64,000 nt of DNA from Strongylocentrotus droebachiensis. Its lineage: Eukaryota; Echinodermata; Echinoidea; Camarodonta; Strongylocentrotidae. Shown piece after piece: positions 14,101 through 21,904 of this stretch (position 1 is its first letter; every line of letters begins with the position of its first letter). The DNA lies in contig JAVYIG010000701.1 in NCBI GenBank assembly GCA_035222895.1, forward strand, positions 379,501-443,500, in the 5' to 3' direction. A program made the position numbers and the translations under genes. Below the pieces are notes generated by a model. It made no database searches. It was not told the DNA's origin and worked only from the letters and a program-made list of their open reading frames with translations.

Positions 14101-16399
14101 TGTTTGTTTCGTAAAAATGAGCTGGAAGATATCGTACATTTCTTTTATAATTGTAAAATCAGTAGATCAATCTGGAATGAAACGGTGAAATGGATAAATG
14201 AAGGTTCTCGAGTACAAATAGAGTTTAATATAGAAAATGTAGTTTTGGGTTTTGAAGACAAAAGAAACGATGCTTTAAATTGCATGGTGACTTTGATTAA
14301 ACATCAACTATTTGTACAAAATCTTTATAACAAAATTTCAAATGTTAGTTCTTTGTAAAAGAAAATTATTCAATATTATAAAGACGAGAGATATATTCAT
14401 TCTATATCTGGTATGTACAACACATTTTTACTAAATGGCAGTCACTTCAACATTTGTATGAACAACAAGGAGAGAAATGTGAAAGTATTCTGTTTTATTT
14501 GAGTTAAAGAAAGAACTCATTTCATTGAATTGTAAAATGTTTTGTTTGACTTTGTTTGACTTTGTTTGACTTTTTTTTTAACTGTAGACCCTCCCCCGTT
14601 CCACTACCCCCTCTCCCCCAAGACCCCCATCCTCTTCTCCCCACCCACGGCCATGACAAGAAATTAGCCTGATACGGGATGCCTCTCTGTGCATTAAAAA
14701 AAATAAGTACCAATAGAGAGTCTGCCATTTTTAGCTGTTCTATAACGTAATGTGCAAAACAAGTTTTGGCTGGAACATGTTTACCGTTTTTAAATAAATT
14801 GAAAATGGAAATGAAAAGATATGAAATGAAATGAATGGGAAAGAATTGAAAACGGAATGAAAAGGAATGAAATGAAATAAAATGAAAGTAAAAGGAATCA
14901 AAATCAAAATTAAAATCAAATGAAATGGAATAAATTGAAACGAAATTAAATGAAATCAAAATTCTAAAGGGGATTCATATCAATGATATATTTGTCGACG
15001 CAGGTAACAGGCAGGAGGAGACCAGCAATACCAAGACATTTGAGCGTCCTTCCCAGCGATCTGGTAGTGGCCGAGGGTCATCGAAGAGGAGGGGTGGCAG
15101 CAGGACAAGTGTTGGACAAGGACAACGGAGCAGTGGAGGGAGTAACACTGGAACTGGTAACAACGAGAGGAGAACCGGCCAGCGCGGTTCTTCCCGAGGT
15201 AGGACATCTAGTGGGTCAACCCATAGCGGTCGGAGCGGACAAGGTGGGTCCCGTCGGCATGGTCAGGGAGGAGCAGCGCCCTCTCCCAGTCAATCCAGCC
15301 ATCGAAGTGGAAATGCTGGACAAAGCGACAGTAGTCGACGTGAGTAGCCTAGGGGTTAATTATAATAACCATGGCGGGGGTGGCTCGAGCCAGGAGGAGG
15401 GGGCAAACCCAAATCTGGAATGCCTTTAATACACACAATGTGCCCCCTAATTGGGCACTGTGATTCCCAGCAAAAACTGTTCCTGACAAGAAAAGGCTCC
15501 TCTGAAAATATGATACTTTATTTGTCTTGCTGGAGATTAAGAATGTGTGCCTCCATCAAAAGAATCCTGGATGAGCCACTTTAGCCACTGTGTAAGATGT
15601 TGAACTATTATATCAATGTTCACCTCAGGATATGTGGAGGGGGGGGGGGGGGGGCTTGTAAGATATTTCTGTGCCACTCCCCCCCCCCCCACCCCCCCCC
15701 CCCCCCTCCTGCGAAAGAATGCTGGATTCGTCACTTTAACGAGTTGTGTCAAAATGATATTTACGGTTAGCAACCAAATTATTCATACCCTCACCAAGTT
15801 TTTTGTATTTGTTTAAGTATTATACTTAAACAACTTTAGATTACACATTCTCAAGAAACATAAATCGGGACAAATCAATTTTTCATATTATATGAAAAAT
15901 TGATTTGTCCCGATTTGTTTATTATCTAAAAGTATTCAACAAAGCTCTTATTCGACCAGTCCACCTGAAAAAACCATAAACTTTACAAGTGGTACGAATA
16001 ATTTAGTTGTTACCTGTATATATTATTATATAGAGTATCTGTTAACATCTCAAGATATCAGTTACGGATCCAGAATTTTCTAAACGAGGGGGGGGGGGGG
16101 GTCTCAAGTGTCAGAAGTGCCGATTCAGCTCAGGGCACATACAATGTACATGTAAGTACAACTTTACTCTCATATGTACTGTTGTATATTTGATTTGCCT
16201 GCATCCCCTGGATTATGAAACATAGAGCTGCGCGCTTTATAAAATAATTGACCTGATTATTCATAAGTACGACCAATCTAATCTACATTTTGAATCTACA
16301 TTTGAATATTAATACATTTCAATGCATGCGAGTCTGAAATCGATACTCTTCTTGTTTTCTTTTTTCTTCGTTTATTCAGATACCAAAGGACGCTATTAA
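286..16399 (+). CDS. Discoidin-like / RG-rich multi-domain protein, 3' part of gene (12 exons, 5' end outside window)
   Basis: Twelve exons join in one frame: 286-357, 685-899, 1273-1405, 5236-5307, 6009-6032, 7505-7555, 8729-8949, 11437-11572, 11972-12052, 13099-13128, 15004-15339 and 16380-16399. They total 1391 nt with one carried-in base, giving 463 residues and a stop. The product has two divergent copies of a ~115-residue module resembling a discoidin (F5/8 type C) domain: a YC-x2-C segment followed by a VFTGN / CFRIYPDVDS-type strand near the end. Basic linkers rich in Arg, Gly, Ser and Gln separate and follow the modules. Discoidin domains are usually extracellular and bind carbohydrate or lipid, so a secreted or matrix role is inferred; the signal peptide would lie upstream. 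Every junction is GT-AG. The internal stop-free join across 12 exons is the main support. The family match is by eye and uncertain; the RG-rich linkers alone would also fit an RNA-binding protein. Confidence 0.6.
484..1240. repeat. Intron microsatellites (GA)n, (TCA/ATT)n and (TAT/AGT)n
   Basis: Intron sequence around exon 685-899 carries a GAGAGA tract at about 513-533, TCA/ATT trinucleotides at about 600-680 and TTA/GTA trinucleotides at about 1185-1240. The long hydrophobic frames read through these (Leu/Val runs) are not genes. Confidence 0.8.
685..899 (+). CDS. Exon: discoidin-like module 1, first half
   Basis: 215 nt, entering in phase 1 and leaving in phase 0. It encodes a beta-rich segment with VVEIDLGVLTTINALEIKPA, then a YCSEC cysteine pair and a third cysteine. 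The exon at 8729-8949 aligns along its whole length (IKPSALTDI, YCSTC, DC), so both are the same half-domain. The preceding intron ends in a microsatellite (TCA/ATT, about 600-680). Confidence 0.65.
1273..1405 (+). CDS. Exon: discoidin-like module 1, second half
   Basis: 133 nt, phase 0 in and phase 1 out, with a TTTGCAG acceptor and a GTGAGG donor. It encodes NFLGSTDGSSV followed by GTCFKVYADVDGPCQVDF. In discoidin domains the corresponding region reads like F-x-GN-x-D, then RYVRIYP and a terminal strand, which is the basis for the family suggestion. It aligns with exon 11437-11572. Confidence 0.65.
1525..2985. repeat. Pair of diverged direct repeats (1525-1830 and 2680-2985)
   Basis: The two ~300-bp ends share the same order of motifs: TTTTGCACG-AGTGCTTG, AATTCGTAGGC-T-TCTCTAGCAT, CTCATGC-T-ACCGTCCAGGC, and TCT-GATAGTC-GAGA near the end. 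The middle (1830-2680) is open on the minus strand for about 100 and 127 codons, but neither product resembles a known family. This may be an old composite element or a repeat duplicated in place. It sits in the intron between 1405 and 5236. Confidence 0.5.
3180..4570 (-). pseudogene. Decayed non-LTR retrotransposon, Jockey/CR1-type reverse transcriptase
   Basis: On the minus strand, fragments in shifting frames run from 4570 down to 3180. They include the catalytic-domain motif DLSKAFDKVPH (about 4240), VPQGSVVGPLLFLLFINDL (about 4060), a FAADCILY stretch in place of the usual YADD-type motif (about 3970), and the C-terminal signature MEYAAIVWDPSTQKNIRKVE (about 3590) ending near LPSYHPTVEFLTIFY. 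Frameshifts separate each block, so it is not functional. It is an intronic insertion antisense to the host gene. Confidence 0.8.
4571..5235. other. Intron, no gene seen
   Basis: AT-rich sequence with a short TGTG tract (about 4675-4700) and ATT/AGT trinucleotides (about 5080-5110). Reading frames here are short and not supported. Confidence 0.6.
5236..5307 (+). CDS. Exon: basic Cys-Ser-Gly-Ser-Arg linker 1
   Basis: 72 nt, phase 1 at both ends, acceptor ATACAG and donor GTATGA. It encodes GQAKKSSSRSVRKCSGSRRG and a short tail. The exon at 11972-12052 carries the same CxGSRxGR core, so the two are duplicates following modules 1 and 2. Confidence 0.6.
   Translation, partial: DKQKNHLRDLLGNAVDQEEAESS
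5308..6008. other. Intron, no gene or clear repeat seen
   Basis: Holds a short poly-C-bearing stretch around 5810-5860 (CCCCCCTCAAAAAACAAGC). Nothing else could be assigned. Confidence 0.5.
6009..6032 (+). CDS. Small exon: Glu/Arg/Gln linker 1
   Basis: 24 nt, phase 1 at both ends, acceptor TTCAAACAG and donor GTAAGATG. It encodes EREQEQRR. Its counterpart in the second unit is the 30-nt exon at 13099-13128 (ERQGRNRQAG). Very short, so it rests on splice sites, phase and position. Confidence 0.45.
6062..6400 (+). mobile_element. Partial copy of the TTAAAGATAAA miniature element
   Basis: Begins AAAGATAAAGCTGAGTTC, continues through GTCGTGCGAATGC-TTGTGAAAGAAA and the ATCAAAATGATAA segment, and shares the ATGTATAT-GGACTACACGAAC block with copies at 8995, 12607 and 45725 (reverse). 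The right terminus is not preserved. The 65-codon frame inside it is not a gene. Confidence 0.6.
6616..6981. mobile_element. hAT-like miniature element, poly-G-rich, 8-bp target duplication
   Basis: Imperfect terminal inverted repeats CAGGGGCGTACGCAGG and CCTGCGTACGCCCCTG bound a 366-bp body with several long G and T runs. The element is flanked on both sides by ATGGTGTG (6608-6615 and 6982-6989). The 8-bp duplication is typical of the hAT superfamily. No transposase is encoded. The superfamily assignment is inferred from TSD length. Confidence 0.88.
7505..7555 (+). CDS. Exon: Arg/Asn/Gly linker
   Basis: 51 nt, phase 1 at both ends, acceptor TTTTTTCCAG and donor GTAAGC. It encodes EQGRNRNEGRSQSRKFR, similar in composition to the other linkers. 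It directly precedes the second discoidin-like module. Confidence 0.55.
7820..8220. repeat. (TAC/ATT)n microsatellites around a short TTCTTGTATAGCACTCAT repeat tail
   Basis: Trinucleotide tracts at 7825-7852, 7930-7950 and 8115-8210. At about 7858-7890 the sequence TTCTTGTATAGCACTCATGT with TCAGATTTGAC resembles 27033-27066, marking a short dispersed repeat. The stretch 7556-7820 contains irregular repeats of ATTACCC/GGACTA. Confidence 0.65.
8294..8660. mobile_element. Right-truncated copy of the CAGGCGCGTACGCAGG element
   Basis: The left terminus CAGGCGCGTACGCAGG begins at about 8292-8294. It is followed by the same G-run/C-run interior as the 6616 and 19330 elements (GGTTAACCCCCCCC, TTGGTATTTTTATGTATGTAAACCC). 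No matching right terminus is found before exon 8729, so this copy is broken. It lies about 70 bp upstream of that exon. Confidence 0.65.
8729..8949 (+). CDS. Exon: discoidin-like module 2, first half
   Basis: 221 nt, phase 1 in and phase 0 out. The acceptor is ATATAAG, weak in pyrimidines, but the frame and the match to exon 685-899 support it. It encodes AIELRLDAASVVNGLDIKPS, the YCSTC pair and a later cysteine. The upstream intron is full of poly-C runs and a damaged miniature element. Confidence 0.65.
8995..9235 (+). mobile_element. Partial copy of the TTAAAGATAAA miniature element
   Basis: Starts at a TTAA with TTAAAGATAAAGTTGAG and runs through CATGCGATTGCATTGTGAAA, GGTTCTGGAATCATCAAAAT and ATGTATATGGGACTACACGA. 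The order matches the complete copy at 12607-12991. The right end is lost. Confidence 0.7.
9236..11094. other. Large intron, no gene seen
   Basis: Holds two related segments with AGATTAGTGCCCATAC-TGCCCAGTCGAG (about 9342-9372 and 9921-9952), a CACCTCTT triplication at about 9308-9335, and TCA/ATT-rich sequence at 10684-10850. A pseudo-exon at about 9972-10011 has good splice sites but would break the frame. Confidence 0.5.
11095..11412. repeat. TTCATATTCAAATCAT tandem array
   Basis: A 12-23 bp unit built from CATATTCATATTCAAATCAT is repeated about 15 times, ending ~25 bp before the acceptor of exon 11437. It stays open in one frame as an Ile/Phe/His/Ser-rich string. It is intronic: the splice acceptor and homology to exon 1273-1405 both begin after the array. 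Confidence 0.85.
11437..11572 (+). CDS. Exon: discoidin-like module 2, second half
   Basis: 136 nt, phase 0 in and phase 1 out, acceptor TCTTGCAAG and donor GTAAAA. It encodes VFTGNVLGGEMSISFD, then GACFRIYPDVDSTCRIRF. This is the clearest discoidin-like stretch in the gene. A ~320-bp TTCATATTCAAATCAT tandem array ends just before the acceptor and happens to stay open in the same frame. Confidence 0.65.
11972..12052 (+). CDS. Exon: basic Cys-Gly-Ser-Arg linker 2
   Basis: 81 nt, phase 1 at both ends, acceptor GATTGTAG and donor GTAAGT. It encodes ESETGQTKNPSISTRMCGGS followed by RTGRRFS. The MCGGSRTGRR core matches KCSGSRRGR of exon 5236-5307. Confidence 0.6.
12607..12991 (+). mobile_element. 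Complete TTAA-flanked miniature element (385 bp)
   Basis: Bounded by TTAA at 12603-12606 and 12992-12995, with termini AGATAAAATTGAGCTC and CTCAAGTTCATCT that are inverted repeats of each other. TTAA target duplication is characteristic of piggyBac and Kolobok elements. The same element in reverse at 45725-46440 has a net length of 384 bp once a nested insertion is removed, which confirms the boundaries. Confidence 0.85.
13099..13128 (+). CDS. Small exon: Arg/Gln/Gly linker 2
   Basis: 30 nt, phase 1 at both ends, acceptor CCACTACAG and donor GTAAGG. It encodes ERQGRNRQAG, the counterpart of the 24-nt exon at 6009-6032. It lies just after a TTAA-flanked miniature element. Confidence 0.45.
13265..13440. 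repeat. Minisatellite, ~28-32-bp unit (GTGTGTGGATGCGTGAACTT)
   Basis: About five to six units of GTGTGGATGCGTGAACTTGTG with small differences run in tandem. The reverse-strand frame through it (HTPTQVHASKHPHKF-like repeats) is an artefact of the array. Confidence 0.85.
13510..14480 (+). pseudogene. Decayed L1-like LINE, C-terminal part of ORF2
   Basis: Discontinuous frames on the + strand include FQYKIVNRILYLTKQLY (about 14017-14067), a zinc-finger-like segment CLFRKNELEDIVHFFYNC (about 14102-14155) and SIWNETVKWINEG. These match the C-terminal region of the better preserved element at 60775-62836, whose corresponding segment is CSFCRKEVETYRHIFFEC. Here the second cysteine is arginine. Stops and frameshifts disable it. 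It is intronic, in the same sense as the host gene. Confidence 0.75.
14527..14960. repeat. Low-complexity tracts (GTTTGACTTT; GAAATGAAATG)
   Basis: Three copies of TTTGTTTGACT at 14540-14570, a C-rich stretch at 14587-14640, then a degenerate AAATGAAATG/AAAATGAAAGTA array from about 14805 to 14955. The minus-strand frame through it is low-complexity Phe/Ser. Confidence 0.7.
15004..15339 (+). CDS. Exon: long Gly/Ser/Arg/Gln-rich low-complexity tail
   Basis: 336 nt, phase 1 at both ends, acceptor GACGCAG and a strong donor GTGAGT. About 112 residues of SGSGRGSSKRRGG-, GQGQRSSGG- and SGRSGQGGSRRHG-type sequence, highly basic and probably disordered. If the donor is not used, the frame ends two codons later at a TAG, so this exon could also be terminal. 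It is much more GC-rich than the surrounding intron, as expected for Gly/Arg coding. Confidence 0.65.
15540..15710. repeat. Dispersed repeat shared with 24755-24900
   Basis: TGTGTGCCTCCATCA-AAGAA, CTGGATGAGCCACTTTA and CACCTCAGGATATGTGGA followed by a long G run and GGCTTGTAAGA occur in the same order at both sites. This copy continues into long C runs. No terminal repeats were resolved. Confidence 0.7.
15862..15916. repeat. Perfect 27-bp inverted repeat with 1-nt centre
   Basis: The arm AAATCGGGACAAATCAATTT plus TTCATAT is mirrored exactly around a single T at 15889. Transcribed, it would fold into a perfect hairpin. It lies in the last intron of the discoidin-like gene and may be a tiny fold-back element. 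Confidence 0.9.
16380..16399 (+). CDS. Probable terminal exon (short C-terminus and stop)
   Basis: A long pyrimidine tract (CTTCTTGTTTTCTTTTTTC) ends in TTTATTCAG. In the frame left open by the donor at 15340, the exon reads HTKGRY then TAA. An AATAAA at 17122-17127 could end the transcript, with an ATTAAA nearer at about 16763. The alternative is termination at the TAG just after 15339. Confidence 0.4.
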
Positions 16400-18000
16400 G
16401 TCAGAAGTGAAAAGCAACATTTTCAATTTATTCTTCACGTGAGTAGTGCCACGTTGTTTTCTAAACGACGTTTTGTTCATGCAAAAACAAGCCAAATTAC
16501 ACATCAGCTCACAATCTGGATATTTGGAAAGTTATTCTAAAGTGAAACAGTGCGGTTTATTGGAGATGGTAGTGGTGGTGGTGGTGGTGTTGTTGTTCTT
16601 ATTGTTGTTGTTGTTTAAGTTTTGCTTTAACTACGCTTATCATTCATTGTTGATCATTTGCACCAGTTTTTTTATTCAATATGAGTAAAATCTTTATTAT
16701 TAACGACATTCCAAAATATTTTCGTCGACCATATTCTCTACCAACATACTATTTTCCTGCATTAAAGTATAAGGAAAGTGTTAGCCTATTAGATTCTCTG
16801 ATTCAATTCTCGTTCATTTCAGATAATACTGCTACTATGATCATAAGCCAATCATACCATGATTTCTGCTTCTTGATCAATAATACTTTGTCAAGTTTGA
16901 GGTATCAATATGACTATACGTAAAGATCGTACGCAGTTTTATTGATATAACATTGCATTTATCGATAAAATCACATTTATCGATAAAATCACATTTATCG
17001 ATAAAATCACATATTTTTCTTCTTTTCTCCGTTATGCAGATCTCCGTTGAATGGGCTTTCTGACTTCTTCGCTCACCCTTAGATGACATGCAGCTAGTTC
17101 TCATCTCAGTGTTATGATTTCAATAAATAGCACGCATTGGCAAACTGTGATAACATATAGGTTATTTTTGTCATTATTAAATCTCGATATCACTGATAAA
17201 AATCTCCTTATATAGATCCTTTTATAGATTGGAATGCATTCATTGATGGCCGTAAATTAAAGTATGGTATAAATAACATTATATTAACTTACTTAATAAA
17301 CTTTTGAAATTGTTTTAAAAATGATGATAAAAGGAGTTGTTGTCATTGCAATCATAACGTTTCTTTGCCTTAATACTATACTACAGGTACTTTTAGTCTA
17401 CTTTTCATCTTGAATGTTGCGAACGTTTAGTTGAATTTCACAATCAATGGGATGTCATCATTTTCCTGATTTACTTTCTAAATAATGATAAGATTACTAA
17501 CAACCGGGATTCCTCTTTAAAAAAAAACTTTTTCAAATGACGATTCGAATCCTCGGTAATTAAGATTTTCGCATGTTTGTTTTTATTTTGATTTGATTTG
17601 TTTTATTCTCCACATACTAGATGGATTTTTTGTTTTGTTTACATGGTTACAAGGTATAAACATTTTAAAGGCATGAACAAAGTTCAAATTACGCTTTACT
17701 CATTAATCACCGAGTAAGTCATATTAATGATTTAATCTTAATCTTTATAGAATCAACACTAAATTTATAAACAATAAATCATACTTTTAGATTTTAACTA
17801 TACAGTGCGTCCCAGAAAAAACGAAACCGAGAATTATCGATGTTTTATCATGACTTAATCACAATTATAATTAATAAATGACACATATGTGTTCTCATTA
17901 ATGAATGTATATTTAATATCAATATTCATATATAAATAATGGTAATCACTTTAAATATTATAATATACTTTGTATCAAAATACATTAACGGTATCGCCCC
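16400..18000. other. 3' flank of the discoidin-like gene, no further gene seen
   Basis: AT-rich sequence with a GTGGTGGTG/TTGTTG tract at about 16569-16612 and a triple ATCGATAAAATCACATTT repeat at 16956-17009. At 17803 a single mariner-type terminus-like sequence (CAGTGCGTCCCAGAAAAAAC) has no partner nearby. An AATAAA lies at 17122-17127. Confidence 0.5.
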
Positions 18001-18088
18001 CCCCCCCCCCATCACCTTCATGAATCATCTCATCTTATTACTTTACTATCGAACATGTGGATGGAATCGGGGACAAATGAGTTTTCTA

Positions 18089-18869
18089 ATGCTACGTTTA
18101 CACTATGTTCCCGGCGGCCACGGCAGCCCCGTTTGCCCGAAACGTAGTGCGTCGTGGGATTTAGACCAATTTTATCTCTGGATTCAAGTTTTGTTACGTC
18201 TTGCCAAGTTTTCTCACGGTCTACCACGGTATCCGTGACGGGCCGTGGGGGAAGGGGATGCTGAGTCCCGGAGGCTCCATGGCGCACTACGGTTCAGCCC
18301 GCGTTCTACCACGAATGCCAGAACGTTCCCTCCCGGCCCGTCACGTTCTGATGGGGTCCCTCACGTTGCCCACGTTCTGATCAAGGTCTGACACGTATTT
18401 CACGTTCTGTCAAGGCTTTGTACGGATGAAACGTGGACGCAGGGCAGCTTTGGAGCACGTTTGTGCCGGCGGTATAAAAAAGAAGGTCTCACAAGCAATA
18501 GCAATCATGGTATTCTGAGACCTCGCGTTGTGTCAGACCGTAGTAGAACGCAACGCGCCGTAGCGTGCCGGGCGCTTAAACCGTCCCACTACGGACCACC
18601 CCCAAGTTTTGTTACGGCATATTACGGACTGTCACGTTTTGTTACGTTCACCCCGGTTTATTACGGCCTACTAGGTTTCTCATCCGCACCGTGACTGCCG
18701 TGGCAAATTTTTTGACAGTTTAAAAATCTGACACGGTATCCACGGCAATCACGGCCTGTCACGTTTGCCCATACGGTCCCCCGCGTTGTGTCACGTCAAT
18801 CCCGTTTCGTCCACGGTGGCCTAAAACGTGGTTGCCGTGGCCGCCGGGAACATAGTGTAAACGTAGCAT
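18089..18869. mobile_element. GC-rich terminal-inverted-repeat element inside a LINE
   Basis: Terminal repeats ATGCTACGTTTACACTATGT and its inverse, extended by TCCCGGCGGCCACGGCA, bound 781 bp flanked by TA (18087-18088 and 18870-18871). The interior is unusually rich in CACGTT, CCACGG and ACGTG motifs and CpG, unlike its surroundings. No transposase frame is present. The TA flank suggests a Tc1/mariner-type or similar mechanism, but the family is not recognised. Confidence 0.8.
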
Positions 18870-19329
18870 TAAAGCGAACCCGCTTGGTACGGGGTACACA
18901 AAGACGAACACCAGATCTATTGAAACTAAAATGACTGAACAAAGGATGGGTTGGATCTTTCATAATACGCATGACATTAGGTAGTGAACCATCTATATAC
19001 ATCTTTTCCATGTTAGGCAGTGCGATACCAATGATTCTCTGAGCTATTTTCCGTGGTCTGTCTATCGCTTTCTCACCGTTACATGTTAGTGTGCCATGAA
19101 AACAAATTAAATATAACAAGAGAATGGACTAGATGATCGACTGATAAAACAACAGAAGAAGAGTATTATCTAAGTGCTTTTTCTTGAGCCGTCTCAAGAA
19201 ATATAATCTCTGATTAATTTACTTTTGTGTGGCATGTACATTGCTTGACCAATCCAGACTGTTTGTTATGGTAGTACCCAAGTATTTATATTCCTTCACT
19301 TGTTCTACTACGTCATCATGTATGGTGAG

Positions 19330-19645
19330 CAGGCGCGTACACAGGGGGGGGGGGGGGTTAAACCCCCCCTTTGGTAATTTTTTGTGTGTAAACCCCCCCT
19401 AAATTTCCCTAAAACCCCCCCCCCCCTTTTGGACTTTTTTTTTTTTTTTTTTTTTGGCTGAGTCGTTGCGATTTTTTTTAGGACCAAAAAAAAAAGTGAC
19501 CTCTTACACCCCCCCCCCCCCCCCCCCCCCCCCCACTGAGCGACTTTTTGGCCGGCGCGATTTTCAAATTTTCCTGAGTCGTTGCGAAATTTTGGACTCG
19601 ATTTTAACCCCCCCCCCCCTTGAAAAAATCCTGCGTACGCCACTG
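19330..19645. mobile_element. hAT-like miniature element, 8-bp target duplication
   Basis: Ends CAGGCGCGTACACAGG and CCTGCGTACGCCACTG with poly-G/poly-C tracts inside, flanked by ATGGTGAG at 19322-19329 and 19646-19653. Same family as 6616-6981 and 46035-46358. It interrupts the LINE fragment on the minus strand. Confidence 0.88.
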
Positions 19646-19739
19646 ATGGTGAGAGTTACATAATCATCCGGTACGTTCTTCGGAAGTCTACGATCATTTC
19701 CTTAGTTGTTTATGTTTGATTATTCGTTTCAAATACTAT

Positions 19740-20497
19740 CGCAAAATCTTCAAAAATTGGATCGTAGTCAGATCGAATAGTGTGAGGCTGGCTTTAATTT
19801 ATGTTTGCTCAAGTCCCTTGCCTGTTCTATCTACTGAATATTATTTCTTCTTTCTCAACTAGGTATAACCGTTTTACGTTTTAACTTTAATAAATATCCC
19901 CACTTCTATTTTGAAGGAAATTAAAAAGAAGAATCATTATAATCAAAAAAACATTTTTTTGTTATACTTCAGTCATTGCAAATTTGTCATGTCAAAAATC
20001 AGTGACATAAAGACGCCATATCGCAAATATGATTATGGCACTGACTGCGTATGCGGGTAAAGTCTGGTCGGAGTTTTTCTCCTTTTTTTTCTTTCGTTCA
20101 TCAAAAAAGATTTTAAAAAAGAAAAGTGTAAACAATAATGACGTCGTCATTACGATTCTTTATAAATAATCAAAGTCGTAACTCGTAAGTGTATTTTTCT
20201 GTTTGTCATGATTTTAGCTTGCATTAAAACTCTCTCCTGTAGTACATCATTGTGTCTAAATTGCGTTTTGTGTTAGAATGTGACGCATAAAATATTTTCG
20301 TCATGGTTGCAAATGTTGGTAAAGAGTTTTTTAATATGTTATTGCTATGATTTCCATCGTTAAGAATGGGTTCATCCGACTTGTTCTACATCATTATGTT
20401 GGAAGCTTGTACATTGTATTAATTTCTTCGACGAAGGAGGATGCATCTCTCAGTCTTTCTCCACCTCTCTTTATTTCTCTCTTCTGCTCGCTCTTTC

Positions 20498-20536
<39 letters not shown>

Positions 20537-20940
20537 CTCGACTTCATCTGTACATGAAATAACCTGATATCACAGTTTGGTTGTCATTTTATTAAAGGTA
20601 CTCTTTGCATACGAGTAGTTTATTAATGGAAGCATCAGCGTTCATTCTACAGGTACACTTTTCAGACGTGCATGCGCATTGCTGTTCACTAGATGCTCTA
20701 GAGATGTATGTGATTAATACTTTTAACAATTATAGATAGATATATGGCAATAAAACAAAGCATGGTTAATACATGTATAAATGAAAATCGGTTACGATAA
20801 AACAATTCTGTGTCGAAGTTTACATGGCAAACTTAGACATTTTAACCCTGTATTAAATACAATAATCTAACCTCCTTATGTAAGAGGAAAAGAATACAAA
20901 ATGTAAAGAAATGTCGATGACACATGGTAAATAACAATTT
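19740..20940. other. Intergenic, no gene seen
   Basis: AT-rich sequence. A (CT)n tract lies at 20450-20533 inside a short open frame. A GACGTCGTCATTACG motif at about 20140-20155 is isolated. No exon or element boundary could be supported. Confidence 0.5.
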
Positions 20941-20959
20941 AAAAAATAGTCCTATCGTG

Positions 20960-21720
20960 AGATGGTAATTTTGCACATTTCACATTTTCTGGCCATAATA
21001 CCAGTGGAGGGGCACAGGGGGTACGTGCCCTCCCCCCCCCCCCCCCTTCGCAGTAAAACAAGGGGGAAGGGTGGAAAGAAAAAGGGAGAAAAGGAGAAAA
21101 AGGAGGGAGAGAGAAAACTAAGGCGGAAAAGGAAGAAAGGGGAACGACGGAGGAGAGAAAAGGGTGAAAAGGAGAATAATGACAAGGGAAAAGAAAGAAA
21201 GGGGCATGATATGATAAGAAGATTTTTTTTTTACCGGGAAAGTGGCGGGGGGCATGCAATTTTGCAGTGTGCATAATATGGGTTCCCTCTTGCCAGGCGA
21301 GTAGCCCCCCCCCCCAAAAAAAAAAAAAAAAAAAAAGCACAAGAAGAACAACAAAAAAAGAGATGGAAAAAGGGGGAAAAGAGAGAATTTTTGTGAGTTT
21401 AAGGAGAAAGGAAAAAATGAAAGAGAATTAAACAACGATAGAAGAGAGGTGCAAGAGCACGAGGAATTGCACGTTTTTTTTTTTTAAAGAATAATGGGAT
21501 AACAACCAGGGCCTCGCTAAACGGGGGGGGGGGGGGGTGTTGGGGTGCGACAAAAAGAAAGAAAAGAAGAAAAAGGAAAAATAGAAGAGAAAAAGGAATC
21601 ATAAGAAACGTGAGATGAAAGTGAGGATATAAAGAGGAGGGTAAGAGCCTGAGAGAAAGAGGGGTGGGAGTAAGAGAGAGAGGGGGATGTTTGGTGGAGT
21701 CACCACGTCGAGGGGGCAAG
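20960..21720. repeat. Purine-rich strand-asymmetric tract (GGAGAAAAAGG)n
   Basis: The + strand is dominated by A and G (GGAGAAAAAGGAGGGAGAGA, GAAAAAGGGGGAAAAGAGAG and similar), interrupted by poly-C/poly-A at 21306-21336 and poly-G at 21522-21540. At 21000 the sequence CAGTGGAGGGGCACAGGG resembles the start of a miniature element. Open frames on both strands here are low complexity only. Confidence 0.7.
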
Positions 21721-21904
21721 AAAGATACGCATAGATAATTATGTTGCTGTGTCGGGTTCGCTGTGTCGGTATTCTTGCTCGATCCTCGTGTACCAACGCA
21801 GTCGGTGAGATGTATTATGTCGGTCGGCCGGCATTTTTTTCCCCCTACGAACTGTGACTTTTTATCGGACAAAGAAACATTTTTGAAATACTCAGACAAT
21901 GATA

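Larger units (their letters stand above)
18020..19730 (-). pseudogene. LINE C-terminal fragment, split by two miniature elements
   Basis: On the minus strand three blocks can be joined: 19730-19654 (MIVDFRR-type), 19329-18872 (VVEQVKEYKYLGTTITNSLD, RLYFLRRLKKKH, AQRIIGIALPN) and 18088-18020 (ENSFVPDSIHMFD then stop). These are typical C-terminal motifs of CR1/Jockey-group reverse transcriptase proteins. The joints coincide with the ends of the elements at 18089-18869 and 19330-19645, so those inserted into an already present LINE. Stops show decay. Confidence 0.75.

Noticed and set aside
16098..16150. Zinc-knuckle-like CQKCRFSSGHIQCTC segment with a following GTAAGT donor
   Set aside because: Spacing does not fit CX2CX4HX4C, it follows a G run from an element end, and splicing it in would remove the clean terminal exon at 16380.
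21399..21899. 166-codon minus-strand frame (Pro/Leu/Phe-rich)
   Set aside because: It is the complement of a purine-rich low-complexity tract, with no domain or splice signals.
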